This document shows positions 1-8,446 of a stretch of 42,930 nt of DNA, one piece after another (the first letter of the stretch is position 1; the number at the start of each line of letters is the position of its first letter). The notes under the pieces were generated by a model. The model had not been told where the DNA came from. It saw only the letters and a program-made list of their open reading frames with translations, and did no database searches. The position numbers and the translations under genes were made by a program. The stretch lies in the NCBI GenBank assembly GCA_903642325.1, contig CAHJWM010000043.1, forward strand, positions 1 through 42,930, written 5' to 3'. The stretch comes from Myxococcales bacterium. GTDB lineage: Bacteria > Myxococcota_A > Polyangia > Polyangiales > Polyangiaceae.

Positions 1-687
1 CGGCTGGCCATCGACCACGAGGCGAGGAGCCCCTTCCGGCGACTCCACTCGGACCGTGAGCGCCGGGGCCGCGGCCGCACCAGCAACGGCGGGCGCTCCG
101 GCGACCGGCGCCGCTTCTTCTTCACCGCGCATGATCTCGTGCACGATGGAGACGACCGTCTGATCCGCTGGCAAGCGCACGGAAACGCCCTCCGGCAACG
201 ACAGATCCTTGGTCGCCACGTGGCCGTCGAGCGTGAGTGTCGTCACGTCGTGCACGACCTTGACCGGGATCAAGTCGGGCAAGCACCGGATCGGCAATTT
301 GCGGAACACCTGACGCAATGTGCCGCCCGCTGCGACGCCCGCGGCCTTGCCCGTGAGCTCGAGTGGTACTTCGACGTTCACCGGTTGATCCAATAGGATC
401 TGCACGAAGTCGGCGTGCAGTAGCTCGCGCGTCAAGGGGTGGTACTGAAAATCCGAGAGCAACACCGTGAGACCGGCCTTGCCGTCGACGTCCAAATTCA
501 CGACCGTATTGCGGCCGCGCTCGCTCGAGAGCACTGCCTTGATCGACGCCGGCTGTACCGCGAGCGCCTGCGAAGGCAGACTCTTGCCGTAAGCGATGGC
601 CGGAATGCGGCCCTCGCTGCGCAGACGGCGCGCGGCGCCCTTCCCGTGTTCGTCCCGTCGGCTGGCCGTAACTTTGATTGCTTCCAT
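1..687 (-). CDS. rplY: 50S ribosomal protein bL25, long CTC form (3' end cut by window)
   Basis: The visible 229 codons begin MEAIKVTASRRDEHGKGAAR and match the bL25/CTC family, which binds 5S rRNA in the large ribosomal subunit. The L25 domain covers about residues 1-93, with the LLHADFVQI segment at its end. A CTC-type beta domain follows (about 95-185), then an Ala/Pro-rich tail that is still open at the window edge. The ATG at 687 is preceded by AGGAG at good distance. The gene starts 22 bp after the prs stop, the prs-rplY order common in bacteria, so the two are very probably co-transcribed. No stop codon is present, so the gene is partial only because of the window limit. Confidence 0.95.
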   Translation of the reverse strand, partial: MEAIKVTASRRDEHGKGAARRLRSEGRIPAIAYGKSLPSQALAVQPASIKAVLSSERGRNTVVNLDVDGKAGLTVLLSDFQYHPLTRELLHADFVQILLDQPVNVEVPLELTGKAAGVAAGGTLRQVFRKLPIRCLPDLIPVKVVHDVTTLTLDGHVATKDLSLPEGVSVRLPADQTVVSIVHEIMRGEEEAAPVAGAPAVAGAAAAPALTVRVESPEGAPRLVVDGQP

Positions 688-709
688 CTGTCTTCTCCTG
701 AAATTGCCG

Positions 710-1657
710 CTAAACGAACAGTGAGCTCACCGAATCACTGTTGTGAATGCGCCGAATGGCTTCGCCTAACAGGCGACCGATCGACAAGAATTTTATTTTC
801 TTCGAGGCACGGGCCTCTTCCGTGTGCAGAATCGAGTTGGTCACGACGACCTCGCTCAGCGCCGACTCTTCTATCCGTTTTACGGCCGGTCCGCTCAACA
901 CGCCGTGTGTGGCCACGGCCACGACGCTCTTGGCGCCACCATCCTTGACCGCCCGCGCGGCGTTGCACAGGGTGCCAGCCGTGTCGATCAAGTCGTCGAC
1001 GATGATGCAATCCTTGCCCGCCACGTCGCCGATCAGGTTCATCACTTCACTCACGTTGGCGCGCTCTCGACGCTTGTCGATGATGGCCAAGCCCGCGCCC
1101 AGGCGCTTGGAGTACGCCCGCGTGCGCTCGACGCCGCCCGCGTCCGGCGCCACGAATACAGCGTCTTTATTGAACCGGACCTTCAGATAGTCGTCCAGAA
1201 ACACCGGCAGCGCGTACAAGTGGTCGAGCGGGATGTTGAAAAATCCCTGAATTTGCCCGGCGTGTAGATCCACACACAGCACGCGGGACACGCCTGCCGT
1301 GACCAACAGGTCCGCCACCAGCTTGGACGTGATGGGCGTCCGCGGCGCGACTTTCCGATCTTGGCGCGCGTAACCGTAGTACGGAATGACGGCGGTGATA
1401 CTGGAGGCGGACGCACGGCGCAGCGCGTCGCACATGATCAATAGCTCCATCAAGTTGTCGTTCACGGGCGAGCACGTCGGCTGAATCACGTACGTATCGA
1501 GGCCCCGAACGTTCTCGCGGATCTCACAGAACGTCTCACCGTCGCTGAAGCGAGACACGCGGACTTCCCCAAGAGGCGTGTCGAGCACCTTGGCGATTTC
1601 GGCGGCTAGCTCCGGATTCGCATTGCCGGTAAATAAGCAGAATCTCTTGACCGCCAC
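710..1657 (-). CDS. prs: Ribose-phosphate pyrophosphokinase (PRPP synthetase)
   Basis: This cytosolic enzyme makes 5-phosphoribosyl-1-diphosphate from ribose 5-phosphate and ATP, the precursor for purines, pyrimidines, histidine, tryptophan and NAD. The 315-residue protein has the full family length. Family blocks seen are [10 protein letters not shown] near the N-terminus, RFSDGE, the ATP-loop segment [23 protein letters not shown], and the PRPP-binding signature [10 protein letters not shown] near residue 225. The C-terminus [16 protein letters not shown] is also typical. The start is GTG at 1657, with only a weak GAGC upstream. rplY follows after 22 bp. Confidence 0.97.
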   Translation of the reverse strand: MAVKRFCLFTGNANPELAAEIAKVLDTPLGEVRVSRFSDGETFCEIRENVRGLDTYVIQPTCSPVNDNLMELLIMCDALRRASASSITAVIPYYGYARQDRKVAPRTPITSKLVADLLVTAGVSRVLCVDLHAGQIQGFFNIPLDHLYALPVFLDDYLKVRFNKDAVFVAPDAGGVERTRAYSKRLGAGLAIIDKRRERANVSEVMNLIGDVAGKDCIIVDDLIDTAGTLCNAARAVKDGGAKSVVAVATHGVLSGPAVKRIEESALSEVVVTNSILHTEEARASKKIKFLSIGRLLGEAIRRIHNSDSVSSLFV

Positions 1658-1841
1658 GGGGTGCTCAGGCTCCAGTGTCTGGCTGGCTCATCGAACAACC
1701 TCGCGAAAACACTGAATTTGTCTCGGAGGAGCTGGTAAGGCGCGGGACAACTAGCAGCCGAGCCAGTGGATGTCAACGGAGCCCGTCCTTGCGAGGCAGC
1801 AAGCGAACGCCGCGTCGCTCCACCTGGTTCCGACGCTCGCG

Positions 1842-3287
1842 CTACCGATACGGATTGCGGAAGTCGACGTCATCAGCCGCTTTCTTTTTCGCCTTCTTGG
1901 CCGCGGCCGTGCCCGCGCCAGCCGTCGCCGCTTTCGGGCGCGGCGCAACGACGGGCTTAGGGGCAATTTCCACAGTCACCGTGCCCCCACTACTGCTGGC
2001 CATGGGCTCGGGGATGGGGGCCGAGTAAACCTGTGCCGGGGCGGGCGGCGGGGCGGGGGCAGCCACCGCGGGAGGATGATATTCCGTCTCGCGCGCAAAT
2101 AGGAAGCTGCCCGCGCCCACCGCTAGGAGCAGTAGGAGCAGTAAGGCCAAGAGCCCCGCCCGGCTCCGCGCCCTCGGCACCGAGGTTCGCGTGAGCATGC
2201 CGGCCTGTGAGGCATCGGTGCCGGTTAGACTCATGACCGCGGCCGAGACACTGGATGACGAGGTGCTGGAAGCGGCGTCGACCGAGCTCGGCTCGCTGCG
2301 GGCGATCCAGGCACGCACCGCATCGCGTTGCGCCGAGACTTCCTCACCCAGGACCTCGGTGACGTAGGCCGCGAGCTCCCGCGGCGTCGCGATGCCCTCA
2401 CGCGGGATCGCCGCGGTCTCGAGCGCGTCCGCAAACTGCGCGCAGGTGGCAAAGCGTTGATCCGGTGAGCGATCGAGCGCGCGTAGTACGACGTCCGATA
2501 GCTCCTTGCTAAATCCCGGGACCATCGCCGTCAGCGGAGTCACGGGCTCGGTCATGACTCGGGACAGGGTCGCCGCCTCGTTATCGGCCTTGAACAAGCG
2601 CTTGGCGGCGAGCGCCTCCCAGATGACGATGCCCGAGGCAAACACGTCGGCGCGGCGATCGAGCGACTCCTCCCCCGCGGCCTGCTCGGGCGCCATGTAC
2701 GCGATTTTGCCCTTGAGCTGGCCGACGCGCGTCGCGGTCAAACGGCTGGCCGCGCGTGCCACGCCGAAGTCGGTGATGCGCGCGATTCCATCGACGCCCA
2801 CCAGCACGTTCTGCGGGGACACGTCGCGATGCACGAGCTGCACGGCCTCCCCCGTGTCGTCGCGCAGCTCGTGCGCGGCATGTAAACCGGAGAGCATGTC
2901 GAGCGCGATCCGAAGCGCGATGGGGACCGGCAGGCGCTGCCCTCGCGTCGCCGCGCGCGCCAATAGGCGCGCCAGGGTGTCGCCCTCGATGTACTCCATC
3001 ACCAGGTAGTAACCAACCGGGCTCGCCCCGACCTCGAGGATCGGCACCACGTTGGGGTGATGGATGCGCGCCGCAATGCGCGCCTCGTCCAAAAACATTT
3101 CGACGAACTCTTTCTCGCTCGCCAAATGCGGATGCAGACGCTTCATGGCGACGAAGCGCTGGAAGCCGCCGACCCCGGTCAAGCGCGCGAGATACACCGT
3201 CGCCATACCGCCGGAGGCGATCTCGCCCACGAGCTCATAGCGATCGACGCGCTGTCGCCCCGCGCCGGGGTCAAAGAGTTTTGCCAC
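1842..3287 (-). CDS. Membrane-anchored Hanks-type Ser/Thr protein kinase
   Basis: A eukaryotic-like kinase with an intact catalytic core. In the 481-residue reading these are the Gly-rich loop GEIASGGMATVYLA (21-34), Lys49 in VAMKR, HRDVSPQN (153-160), DFG (173-175) and MAPEQ (198-202). A Ser-rich linker follows (about 331-360), then one hydrophobic segment (about 377-397), then a Pro/Ala-rich tail ending in a Lys-rich patch and DFRNPYR. The expected topology is a cytoplasmic kinase with the tail outside the membrane. I chose GTG at 3287, two bases after the upstream TPR gene stop, because GGAAGG lies 8 nt before it. An upstream in-frame start at 3338 would overlap that gene by 49 bp. Substrates cannot be read from sequence. 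The tail has no PASTA or TPR repeats. Confidence 0.9.
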   Translation of the reverse strand: MAKLFDPGAGRQRVDRYELVGEIASGGMATVYLARLTGVGGFQRFVAMKRLHPHLASEKEFVEMFLDEARIAARIHHPNVVPILEVGASPVGYYLVMEYIEGDTLARLLARAATRGQRLPVPIALRIALDMLSGLHAAHELRDDTGEAVQLVHRDVSPQNVLVGVDGIARITDFGVARAASRLTATRVGQLKGKIAYMAPEQAAGEESLDRRADVFASGIVIWEALAAKRLFKADNEAATLSRVMTEPVTPLTAMVPGFSKELSDVVLRALDRSPDQRFATCAQFADALETAAIPREGIATPRELAAYVTEVLGEEVSAQRDAVRAWIARSEPSSVDAASSTSSSSVSAAVMSLTGTDASQAGMLTRTSVPRARSRAGLLALLLLLLLAVGAGSFLFARETEYHPPAVAAPAPPPAPAQVYSAPIPEPMASSSGGTVTVEIAPKPVVAPRPKAATAGAGTAAAKKAKKKAADDVDFRNPYR

Positions 3288-3289
3288 TC

Positions 3290-4327
3290 CTAGAACCTTC
3301 CGAGCGCCCCGACGCTCGCACCGGAGCCAACCGCCCACCAGGGCTCGATGTGAAGGCCGTCATGCGTGCGCGCCGCCGACCGAGAGGCGACCTCGGCTTT
3401 CTTCGAACCCCAATTCGTAAAGAAGGCGCCGAGTACGCCGGTCGCTAGCCCCACGCCTGCCGTCACGCCAATCAAAATATTGGTCCGGTGCTGCTTGTCG
3501 ACGCCTTGCTGATACAGACTGTTGCAGTCGCTCGCCTGCGCCTGGCAAGCGTCACGCACGGTGCCCGGTCCGGGATTGTTTCGGGTATCGAGCCCGCTCC
3601 ACACCGTCACGATGCCCGACACCGCCGTCAAGCCAACGCCCACGAAAAACACGGCCGGGCTCAAGCCGCTGGTTTTTTGGGGCGATCCTTGGTCGGCATT
3701 TTTATTGGTAGAAGCCGCGCCAGCAGCTCCTGGTTCCGCGACCCGCGCAGTGGGCATGGCGGGCGTAGAGAACTCGAGGGTGCCGGACTCACCGCGGGTC
3801 GCCTCGACCTGCTTGGACGCCGAGCGATCCCCCGACCAGCCCGCGAGTACGGCGTAGACGCCGGGGCCGACGAAAACGGTGCGCTCCGTGGCACGACGGC
3901 CCGGCGCAAGCTTGCCCGCCACCGTAACATCACAGGGCTCGTCGCACTTCAAGTCGACCTCGTACAGCTCGGCCTTGGCGCGCTGAACGATGCCAGGAGC
4001 GATCTTCTGAAGGCCCGGGTCGTCGGGATGCCGCGCTAGCGCGAGGGCCGCCAAGGTGGCGGCGCGGTCGAGCTGGCCTGCCTTGTCGCGGGCGCGAATG
4101 GCAAGCTCGAGCGCCGGCGCGCTCGGCGCATTCGCATCCGCACTCTCGAACTGCTCCGCGGCTTCCATGTACTCTTCGGCCTTGTATGCTTCGCGACCTC
4201 GGTCGAAGGCTTCCGCGGCGCTGCGCACTTGTGCGGGCGTAGGCTCGACGACTTCCTCCGCGGCGAGCGCTTGCCCTGCGAAATGCAGAACGAGCGCTAC
4301 CGAGGCGACACTCGCTAGACCCTTCAT
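3290..4327 (-). CDS. Secreted TPR / PEGA-like protein with two C-terminal membrane segments
   Basis: 345 residues. The N-terminus has a signal peptide (hydrophobic run, then AGQALAAE near residue 23). Helical TPR-like repeats follow (about 30-105; AFDRGREAYKAEEYMEAAEQ is a typical TPR unit). A beta-rich PEGA-like stretch has the pair KCDEPC (about 128-133). After a Ser/Gly linker come two hydrophobic segments, FFVGVGLTAVSGIVTVWSGL and ILIGVTAGVGLATGVLGAFF, flanking a short loop with two cysteines. Proteins of this layout are frequent in Polyangia next to Ser/Thr kinases. Here the kinase begins two bases after this stop, so the pair is one transcription unit, and a sensory or envelope role linked to the kinase is plausible but inferred. 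The specific function is unknown. Confidence 0.8.
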   Translation of the reverse strand: MKGLASVASVALVLHFAGQALAAEEVVEPTPAQVRSAAEAFDRGREAYKAEEYMEAAEQFESADANAPSAPALELAIRARDKAGQLDRAATLAALALARHPDDPGLQKIAPGIVQRAKAELYEVDLKCDEPCDVTVAGKLAPGRRATERTVFVGPGVYAVLAGWSGDRSASKQVEATRGESGTLEFSTPAMPTARVAEPGAAGAASTNKNADQGSPQKTSGLSPAVFFVGVGLTAVSGIVTVWSGLDTRNNPGPGTVRDACQAQASDCNSLYQQGVDKQHRTNILIGVTAGVGLATGVLGAFFTNWGSKKAEVASRSAARTHDGLHIEPWWAVGSGASVGALGRF

Positions 4328-4407
4328 CGTGCTGCAGACTCCCGAGCAGACCCTTGTCCTGACACTCCGTTACACCTTTGCATACGACCCGGCGCGCGGA
4401 CGGGCCT

Positions 4408-4422
4408 CGCTATTTAATAGCG
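4408..4422. promoter_or_regulatory. Perfect AT-rich palindrome upstream of the TPR/kinase unit
   Basis: CGCTATTTAATAGCG has perfect 7-nt arms around one central base. It lies 81 bp upstream of the TPR gene start, in the 226-bp gap after the branched-chain E2 gene. A second, looser inverted repeat (TTGCCG at 4437-4442, CGGCAA at 4457-4462) lies next to it. An AT-rich palindrome in GC-rich DNA in a promoter position suggests a repressor or activator site, but the cognate protein is unknown. I see no convincing terminator for the E2 gene in this gap. Confidence 0.35.
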
Positions 4423-4553
4423 TGAACGGGGCACCCTTGCCGCTTTGTTTTCAGCACGGCAAAGGTTCTGGCCCGGCGTAACACCGCCCAACCGCCAGTA
4501 GCCGTCACTGTGCGCGGATGTAGGAGCCTGTCGGCTTGCCCGCGCAGCGGTCT

Positions 4554-5927
4554 TTATGCCATCTCGACGACTAGGCGGTCGGGCTCTTGCAGATACGAGA
4601 TGATCTCTTGCGCGAAGTTTGCGCCGACGTCGCCATCGATGATGCGGTGATCGAAGGAGAAGCTCAGGTTCATGATTTCTCCAATCACGATCTGGTCGCC
4701 GCGTACGACCGGCTTCTTCTTGATGGCGTGAATGCCAACGATACCCACCTCCGGATAATTGATGATGGGGGGCGCGAACAGGCCGCCTAGCTTGCCCAGC
4801 GAGGTGATCGTGAACGATGAGCCCCCGAGGTCTTCTTTCTGACTTTTGCCGTCCCGGGCCGCGCGCGCCACGCGATCGATCTCGCTTGCGATCTCGAGGA
4901 TACTCAGACGATCACAGCCGCGCACCACGGGCACCATCAAGCCGCCGTCCGTCGAGGTGGCGATGCCGATGTCGTACGTTTTGCGCAGCACGAGCTCCAT
5001 GGCCGCTTCGTCGACGTGCGCATTGAGCCGCGGGTGGCGCTTCAGCGCAGCCACCACGGCTTTCACGATGAAAGGCAGGAACGTGAGCTTCACGCCAGCC
5101 TTCTCTGCATACGGTCGGGCGCGGTCTCTGAGACCGACGATGGCCGCGACGTCGACCTCGTCGATGTAATGAAAGTGCGCGGCCGTATGCTTGGAACGCG
5201 CCATGTTCTCGAAAATGCGCTTGCGCAGGCCGCGGATGGGCTGCCGCTCATCGGCAGCTTGTCGCGACGGCGAGGGCGAAGGCGACGTGGATGGCGTCGG
5301 CTTCGCTGCCGGCTCCTCGCTGGGCTCTGCCGCGGCCGGGGCCGCGGCAGGCTCGGAAGCCCCATCTGCCATGCGCTCTACATCCTCTTTCGTGACGCGG
5401 CCGGCAGAGCCGCTCGGCTCCACACGACGCAGGTCCACCCCCAGCTCGCGTGCCAGCTTGCGCGTCGCAGGCGCAGCCAGCGGCCGATCGGCGAAGTATT
5501 CCGCGCTGCGCGCGACACTGGCCGACGTCGACGCGGACATGCCCGGCAAGCTCTCGCGAATGTCACCCACGGCGCTCGCGACCGGACCATCGCTCTTCGC
5601 TGGCGCAGCGGGCGTCGCATCAGGGGTCGGCGTCGCAATCGGAGTGGCTACGGGAGGAGCCGGCGGGGGCTGAGGCTCGGCAGCAGCGCTCGTTTCGAAT
5701 ACGATCAGTACGCCGCCGACCGGCACCGTGTCGCCCACCTTGAAGCGGAGCTCGGTAACTTTTCCCGACTTGGGCGCGCCGATGGTAACGGTGGCCTTGT
5801 CGGTCATCACCTCGACCATCTCTTGGTTCTCGACGACGTCGTCGCCCGCTTGCACCAACCAGTTGACGATTTCGCCCTCTGCGACGCCTTCGCCGATATC
5901 CGGCAACTTGAACTCGAACTTCGCCAT
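4554..5927 (-). CDS. bkdB: Dihydrolipoamide acyltransferase (E2) of branched-chain 2-oxoacid dehydrogenase
   Basis: The core subunit that carries the swinging lipoyl arm and transfers acyl groups to CoA. Of 457 residues, 1-78 form one lipoyl domain with the target lysine at K44 (VMTDKATV). An Ala/Pro linker follows, then a peripheral-subunit-binding domain at about 150-187 (APATRKLARELGVDLRRVE), another flexible linker, and the catalytic domain from about 225 with DHRIIDG at 426-432. The Met start follows the E1beta gene by 48 bp. It is last in the E1alpha-E1beta-E2 order. The clear branched-chain signatures are in the E1 subunits, and the E2 alone could equally be read as a generic lipoyl acyltransferase. 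No E3 (lipoamide dehydrogenase) gene lies in the window. Confidence 0.9.
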   Translation of the reverse strand: MAKFEFKLPDIGEGVAEGEIVNWLVQAGDDVVENQEMVEVMTDKATVTIGAPKSGKVTELRFKVGDTVPVGGVLIVFETSAAAEPQPPPAPPVATPIATPTPDATPAAPAKSDGPVASAVGDIRESLPGMSASTSASVARSAEYFADRPLAAPATRKLARELGVDLRRVEPSGSAGRVTKEDVERMADGASEPAAAPAAAEPSEEPAAKPTPSTSPSPSPSRQAADERQPIRGLRKRIFENMARSKHTAAHFHYIDEVDVAAIVGLRDRARPYAEKAGVKLTFLPFIVKAVVAALKRHPRLNAHVDEAAMELVLRKTYDIGIATSTDGGLMVPVVRGCDRLSILEIASEIDRVARAARDGKSQKEDLGGSSFTITSLGKLGGLFAPPIINYPEVGIVGIHAIKKKPVVRGDQIVIGEIMNLSFSFDHRIIDGDVGANFAQEIISYLQEPDRLVVEMA

Positions 5928-5975
5928 GGACGTTTGATCTCGCTGAATCGCGGGTTTCGGTCAAGTGCGCGAAGT

Positions 5976-6950
5976 CTAAGACTTTGCGCAGTCGAGCAAG
6001 GCCGGTAAAATGCGGTGGGAGAGCGGCATATACTCCATCTCCAGGGTGTACGGGAACGGCGTATCGAAGCCCGTGACACGCACCGGCGGCGCCTCTAGAT
6101 GGTAAAAACAGCGCTCCACCACCAGCGACACGAGCTCGGCCCCGAACCCGCACGTGCGCGGGGCTTCGTGGACGACGACGAGTCGGCCCGTATGTTTGAC
6201 ACTGGTCACAATCGCCGCGATATCGACTGGCCACAGCGTACGCAGATCGAGCACCTCGGCCTCGACGCCCTTTTCCGCCGCTTTTGCTGCGGCATCGAGC
6301 GCCTCGTACAGCATGGCCCCGTAGGCCAGTACCGTCACATGCCGCCCGGGCCGGACGACTTTGGCGCTCTCCAAGGGCACTAAGTAATCGTGTTCTGGCA
6401 CTTCCCCCTTGGCCGCCCGATACACGCGCTTGGGCTCGAAAAAGAGCACCGGGTCCGGGTCTTGAATCGACGCCAGCAGCAGGCCCTTCGCGTCGTAGGG
6501 ATTGGATGGACAGACCACCTTCAGACCCGCCACATGGATGAACGCGGCCTCCGGATGCTGCGAGTGGTAGTGCCCGCCCTTGATGCCGCCACCGACCGGC
6601 GTCCGGATCACGAGCTTGGCTGGATATTCTCCGCCCGAGCGATAACGATACTTGGCCAGCTCGTTGACGATTTGATCGTAGGCCGGCCAAATGAAGTCCG
6701 AAAACTGTATTTCGACCACCGGCACCATGCCGTACAAGGCCATGCCCACGGCGCAGCCCACGATGCCGTTTTCGCTGAGCGGCGTGTCGATCACCCGTTC
6801 CTCGCCGAACTCCTCGCTCAGGCCAGCCGTGACGCGGAATACACCGCCTACTTTGCCCACGTCCTCGCCGAGCACGACGACCCGCTTGTCGCGCCGCATG
6901 GCCGAGCGAAGCGCCTCGTTGACGGCCTGCACCATATTCATCTGCGGCAT
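5976..6950 (-). CDS. bkdA2: Branched-chain 2-oxoacid dehydrogenase E1 beta subunit
   Basis: The beta half of the thiamine-diphosphate-dependent E1, which decarboxylates 2-oxoacids from Val, Leu and Ile. The 324-residue protein has GEDVGKVGGVFRVTAGL, the VEIQFSDFIWPAYDQIVNE block, KYRYRSGG and YHSQHPEA. The C-terminal transketolase domain has DLRTLWPVD and HEAPRTCGFGAE. Wording such as KYRYRSG and FDTPFP fits the branched-chain rather than the pyruvate type. The start ATG at 6950 directly follows a TAG, with GGGAG about 10 nt upstream. It sits between E1alpha (101-bp gap) and E2 (48-bp gap), so one operon is likely. Confidence 0.92.
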   Translation of the reverse strand: MPQMNMVQAVNEALRSAMRRDKRVVVLGEDVGKVGGVFRVTAGLSEEFGEERVIDTPLSENGIVGCAVGMALYGMVPVVEIQFSDFIWPAYDQIVNELAKYRYRSGGEYPAKLVIRTPVGGGIKGGHYHSQHPEAAFIHVAGLKVVCPSNPYDAKGLLLASIQDPDPVLFFEPKRVYRAAKGEVPEHDYLVPLESAKVVRPGRHVTVLAYGAMLYEALDAAAKAAEKGVEAEVLDLRTLWPVDIAAIVTSVKHTGRLVVVHEAPRTCGFGAELVSLVVERCFYHLEAPPVRVTGFDTPFPYTLEMEYMPLSHRILPALLDCAKS

Positions 6951-7051
6951 CTAAATTCGCTCCCGATCAGAGGCAGCCAACGGCCGAAAATCGGCGCCGT
7001 CCTCGCTCCAAAAAGTTATATCGGCTAGGGCCATGTCGGGCACGCCGACGT

Positions 7052-8185
7052 TCAGGAATGAGAGGAAGGAGCACGCACTCCGCGCAGCAGCTCCACGCGC
7101 TGCTCTTGCAGATGCCAGGGCGGCTTTTCGTACACGTCCTCGAACAACGTCTCGAGCGCGGGCGGCGGCGCTTTCTCGGCGGCGGCGACCGCGGCCCGGA
7201 AGCGTTGGTCGATGTCGGCGATCAGCGCTTGCTCTTTGCGATCGTCCCACCAGACGCGGCGCTCCAAGTAGTGACGAAGGCGCTCGAGCGGATCTCGCTC
7301 GGCCCAGGGCTTGAGCTCGTCCGTGGCGCGGTAGCGGTTGGGATCGTCGCTGGTGGAGTGGCCGCCCATGCGGTAGGTGATCGCTTCCACCAAAGTGGGG
7401 CCGAGCCCCTGCTCTCCCCGGCGCACGGCCTCGCGCACGACGCTGACCACCGCAAAGACGTCATTGCCATCCACGCGGACGCCCGGAATGCCGTACGCCG
7501 GGCCCTTTTCGGCGAAGGTTCGGGTCGCGGTTTGGCGCTCCACCGGAACGCTGATCGCCCAGCCGTTGTTGCGGCATAAGAACACGACCGGAACCTTGAA
7601 GACGCCGGCGAAGTTCATGCCGCTGTGAAAATCAGTCGAGCTGGTCGCACCGTCGCCGAAGTAAACGAGACTCGCCACGTCCTTGCCATCGATCTTCGCG
7701 CCCCAGGAAAAGCCGACCGCTTGCGTGATCTGTGTACCAACTGGCGAGCTCACGGACGCCCAGCCAGACGCGCGGTGCGTGGAGTGGTTGGGCATTTGCC
7801 GACCTCGCACCGTGTCGTTCGCGTTGCCGAACATGTTATCGACGAAGGTTTGCAGGGGCAGCCCGCGCATCAAGGCCGCACCGAACTCACGATAGCAAGG
7901 GAACAACCAGTCGCGCGTACGCATGGCGAAGGCCGCGCCAATGATGGCCGCTTCTTCACCGAGCGATCCGACATGGAAGCCGATGCGACCTTGGCGCTGA
8001 AGTGCCACGAGCCGCTCGTCGAGCTGCCGCGTAGTCACCATCCACCGGTAAATTTCCAACACTTCGCTCTCGCTCAGGCGGGGGTCGTGGCGCGGATCGA
8101 GAGTGCCGTCATCCGAGAGTACCCGGACGACTCGGGCCGGCTGTTCCGACCGAAAGGTTGCAGGAATATCAGGCATCGGGTCCAT
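7052..8185 (-). CDS. bkdA1: Branched-chain 2-oxoacid dehydrogenase E1 alpha subunit
   Basis: The alpha half of E1, binding thiamine diphosphate. The TPP/Mg motif starts at YFGDGATSSTD and runs to FLCRNNGWA. RQMPNHST and especially GGHSTSDDPNRYR match the loop typical of branched-chain rather than pyruvate E1 alpha, so the branched-chain assignment is stronger than usual for reading by eye. In myxobacteria such a complex supplies isobutyryl-, isovaleryl- and 2-methylbutyryl-CoA starters for iso-branched fatty acids (family knowledge). I chose ATG at 8185 (MDPMPDIPATF, 377 residues). An in-frame GTG at 8206 would add seven residues, and neither start has a strong ribosome site. Confidence 0.92.
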   Translation of the reverse strand: MDPMPDIPATFRSEQPARVVRVLSDDGTLDPRHDPRLSESEVLEIYRWMVTTRQLDERLVALQRQGRIGFHVGSLGEEAAIIGAAFAMRTRDWLFPCYREFGAALMRGLPLQTFVDNMFGNANDTVRGRQMPNHSTHRASGWASVSSPVGTQITQAVGFSWGAKIDGKDVASLVYFGDGATSSTDFHSGMNFAGVFKVPVVFLCRNNGWAISVPVERQTATRTFAEKGPAYGIPGVRVDGNDVFAVVSVVREAVRRGEQGLGPTLVEAITYRMGGHSTSDDPNRYRATDELKPWAERDPLERLRHYLERRVWWDDRKEQALIADIDQRFRAAVAAAEKAPPPALETLFEDVYEKPPWHLQEQRVELLRGVRAPSSHS

Positions 8186-8446
8186 TCGAAAGAAACACCC
8201 TGGCACGCGAAACGCTCGGACCCAGCGCTCTATTCACGGACACGTGCTTGGCCGCTGAGAGTGAGACTCGCAGCACATCGAGCACTCCGCCCTCACGCGC
8301 CACGGTGGCGGGGGCTTGCGTGAGCGGGCGCTCGACCTTCCCGAGCAGGCTATGGTTCGCGGCTGGCATCGGCTCGACTGGGCAAGGCGGAGGAGGCTAT
8401 CCGAAGATCACGCCTCCGTCATGTCGGTCGATGGCGCACAGATGCA

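Noticed and set aside
1658-1841. Possible tRNA or leader between the kinase and prs genes
   Set aside because: Looked for T-loop and cloverleaf pairing on both strands and found none; probably only the prs promoter region.
5016-6690. Long frames opposite or beside the E2 and E1beta genes
   Set aside because: They overlap two well-supported subunits and give Arg-rich low-complexity products.
6951-7034. Short frame ending exactly at the E1beta ATG (MALADITFWSEDG...)
   Set aside because: Only 27 codons. The GGGAG inside it serves as the E1beta ribosome site, and nothing else supports translation.
8169-8369. 66-codon minus frame between lipA and the E1alpha gene
   Set aside because: Overlaps the E1alpha start, has no convincing ribosome site and shows no motif.
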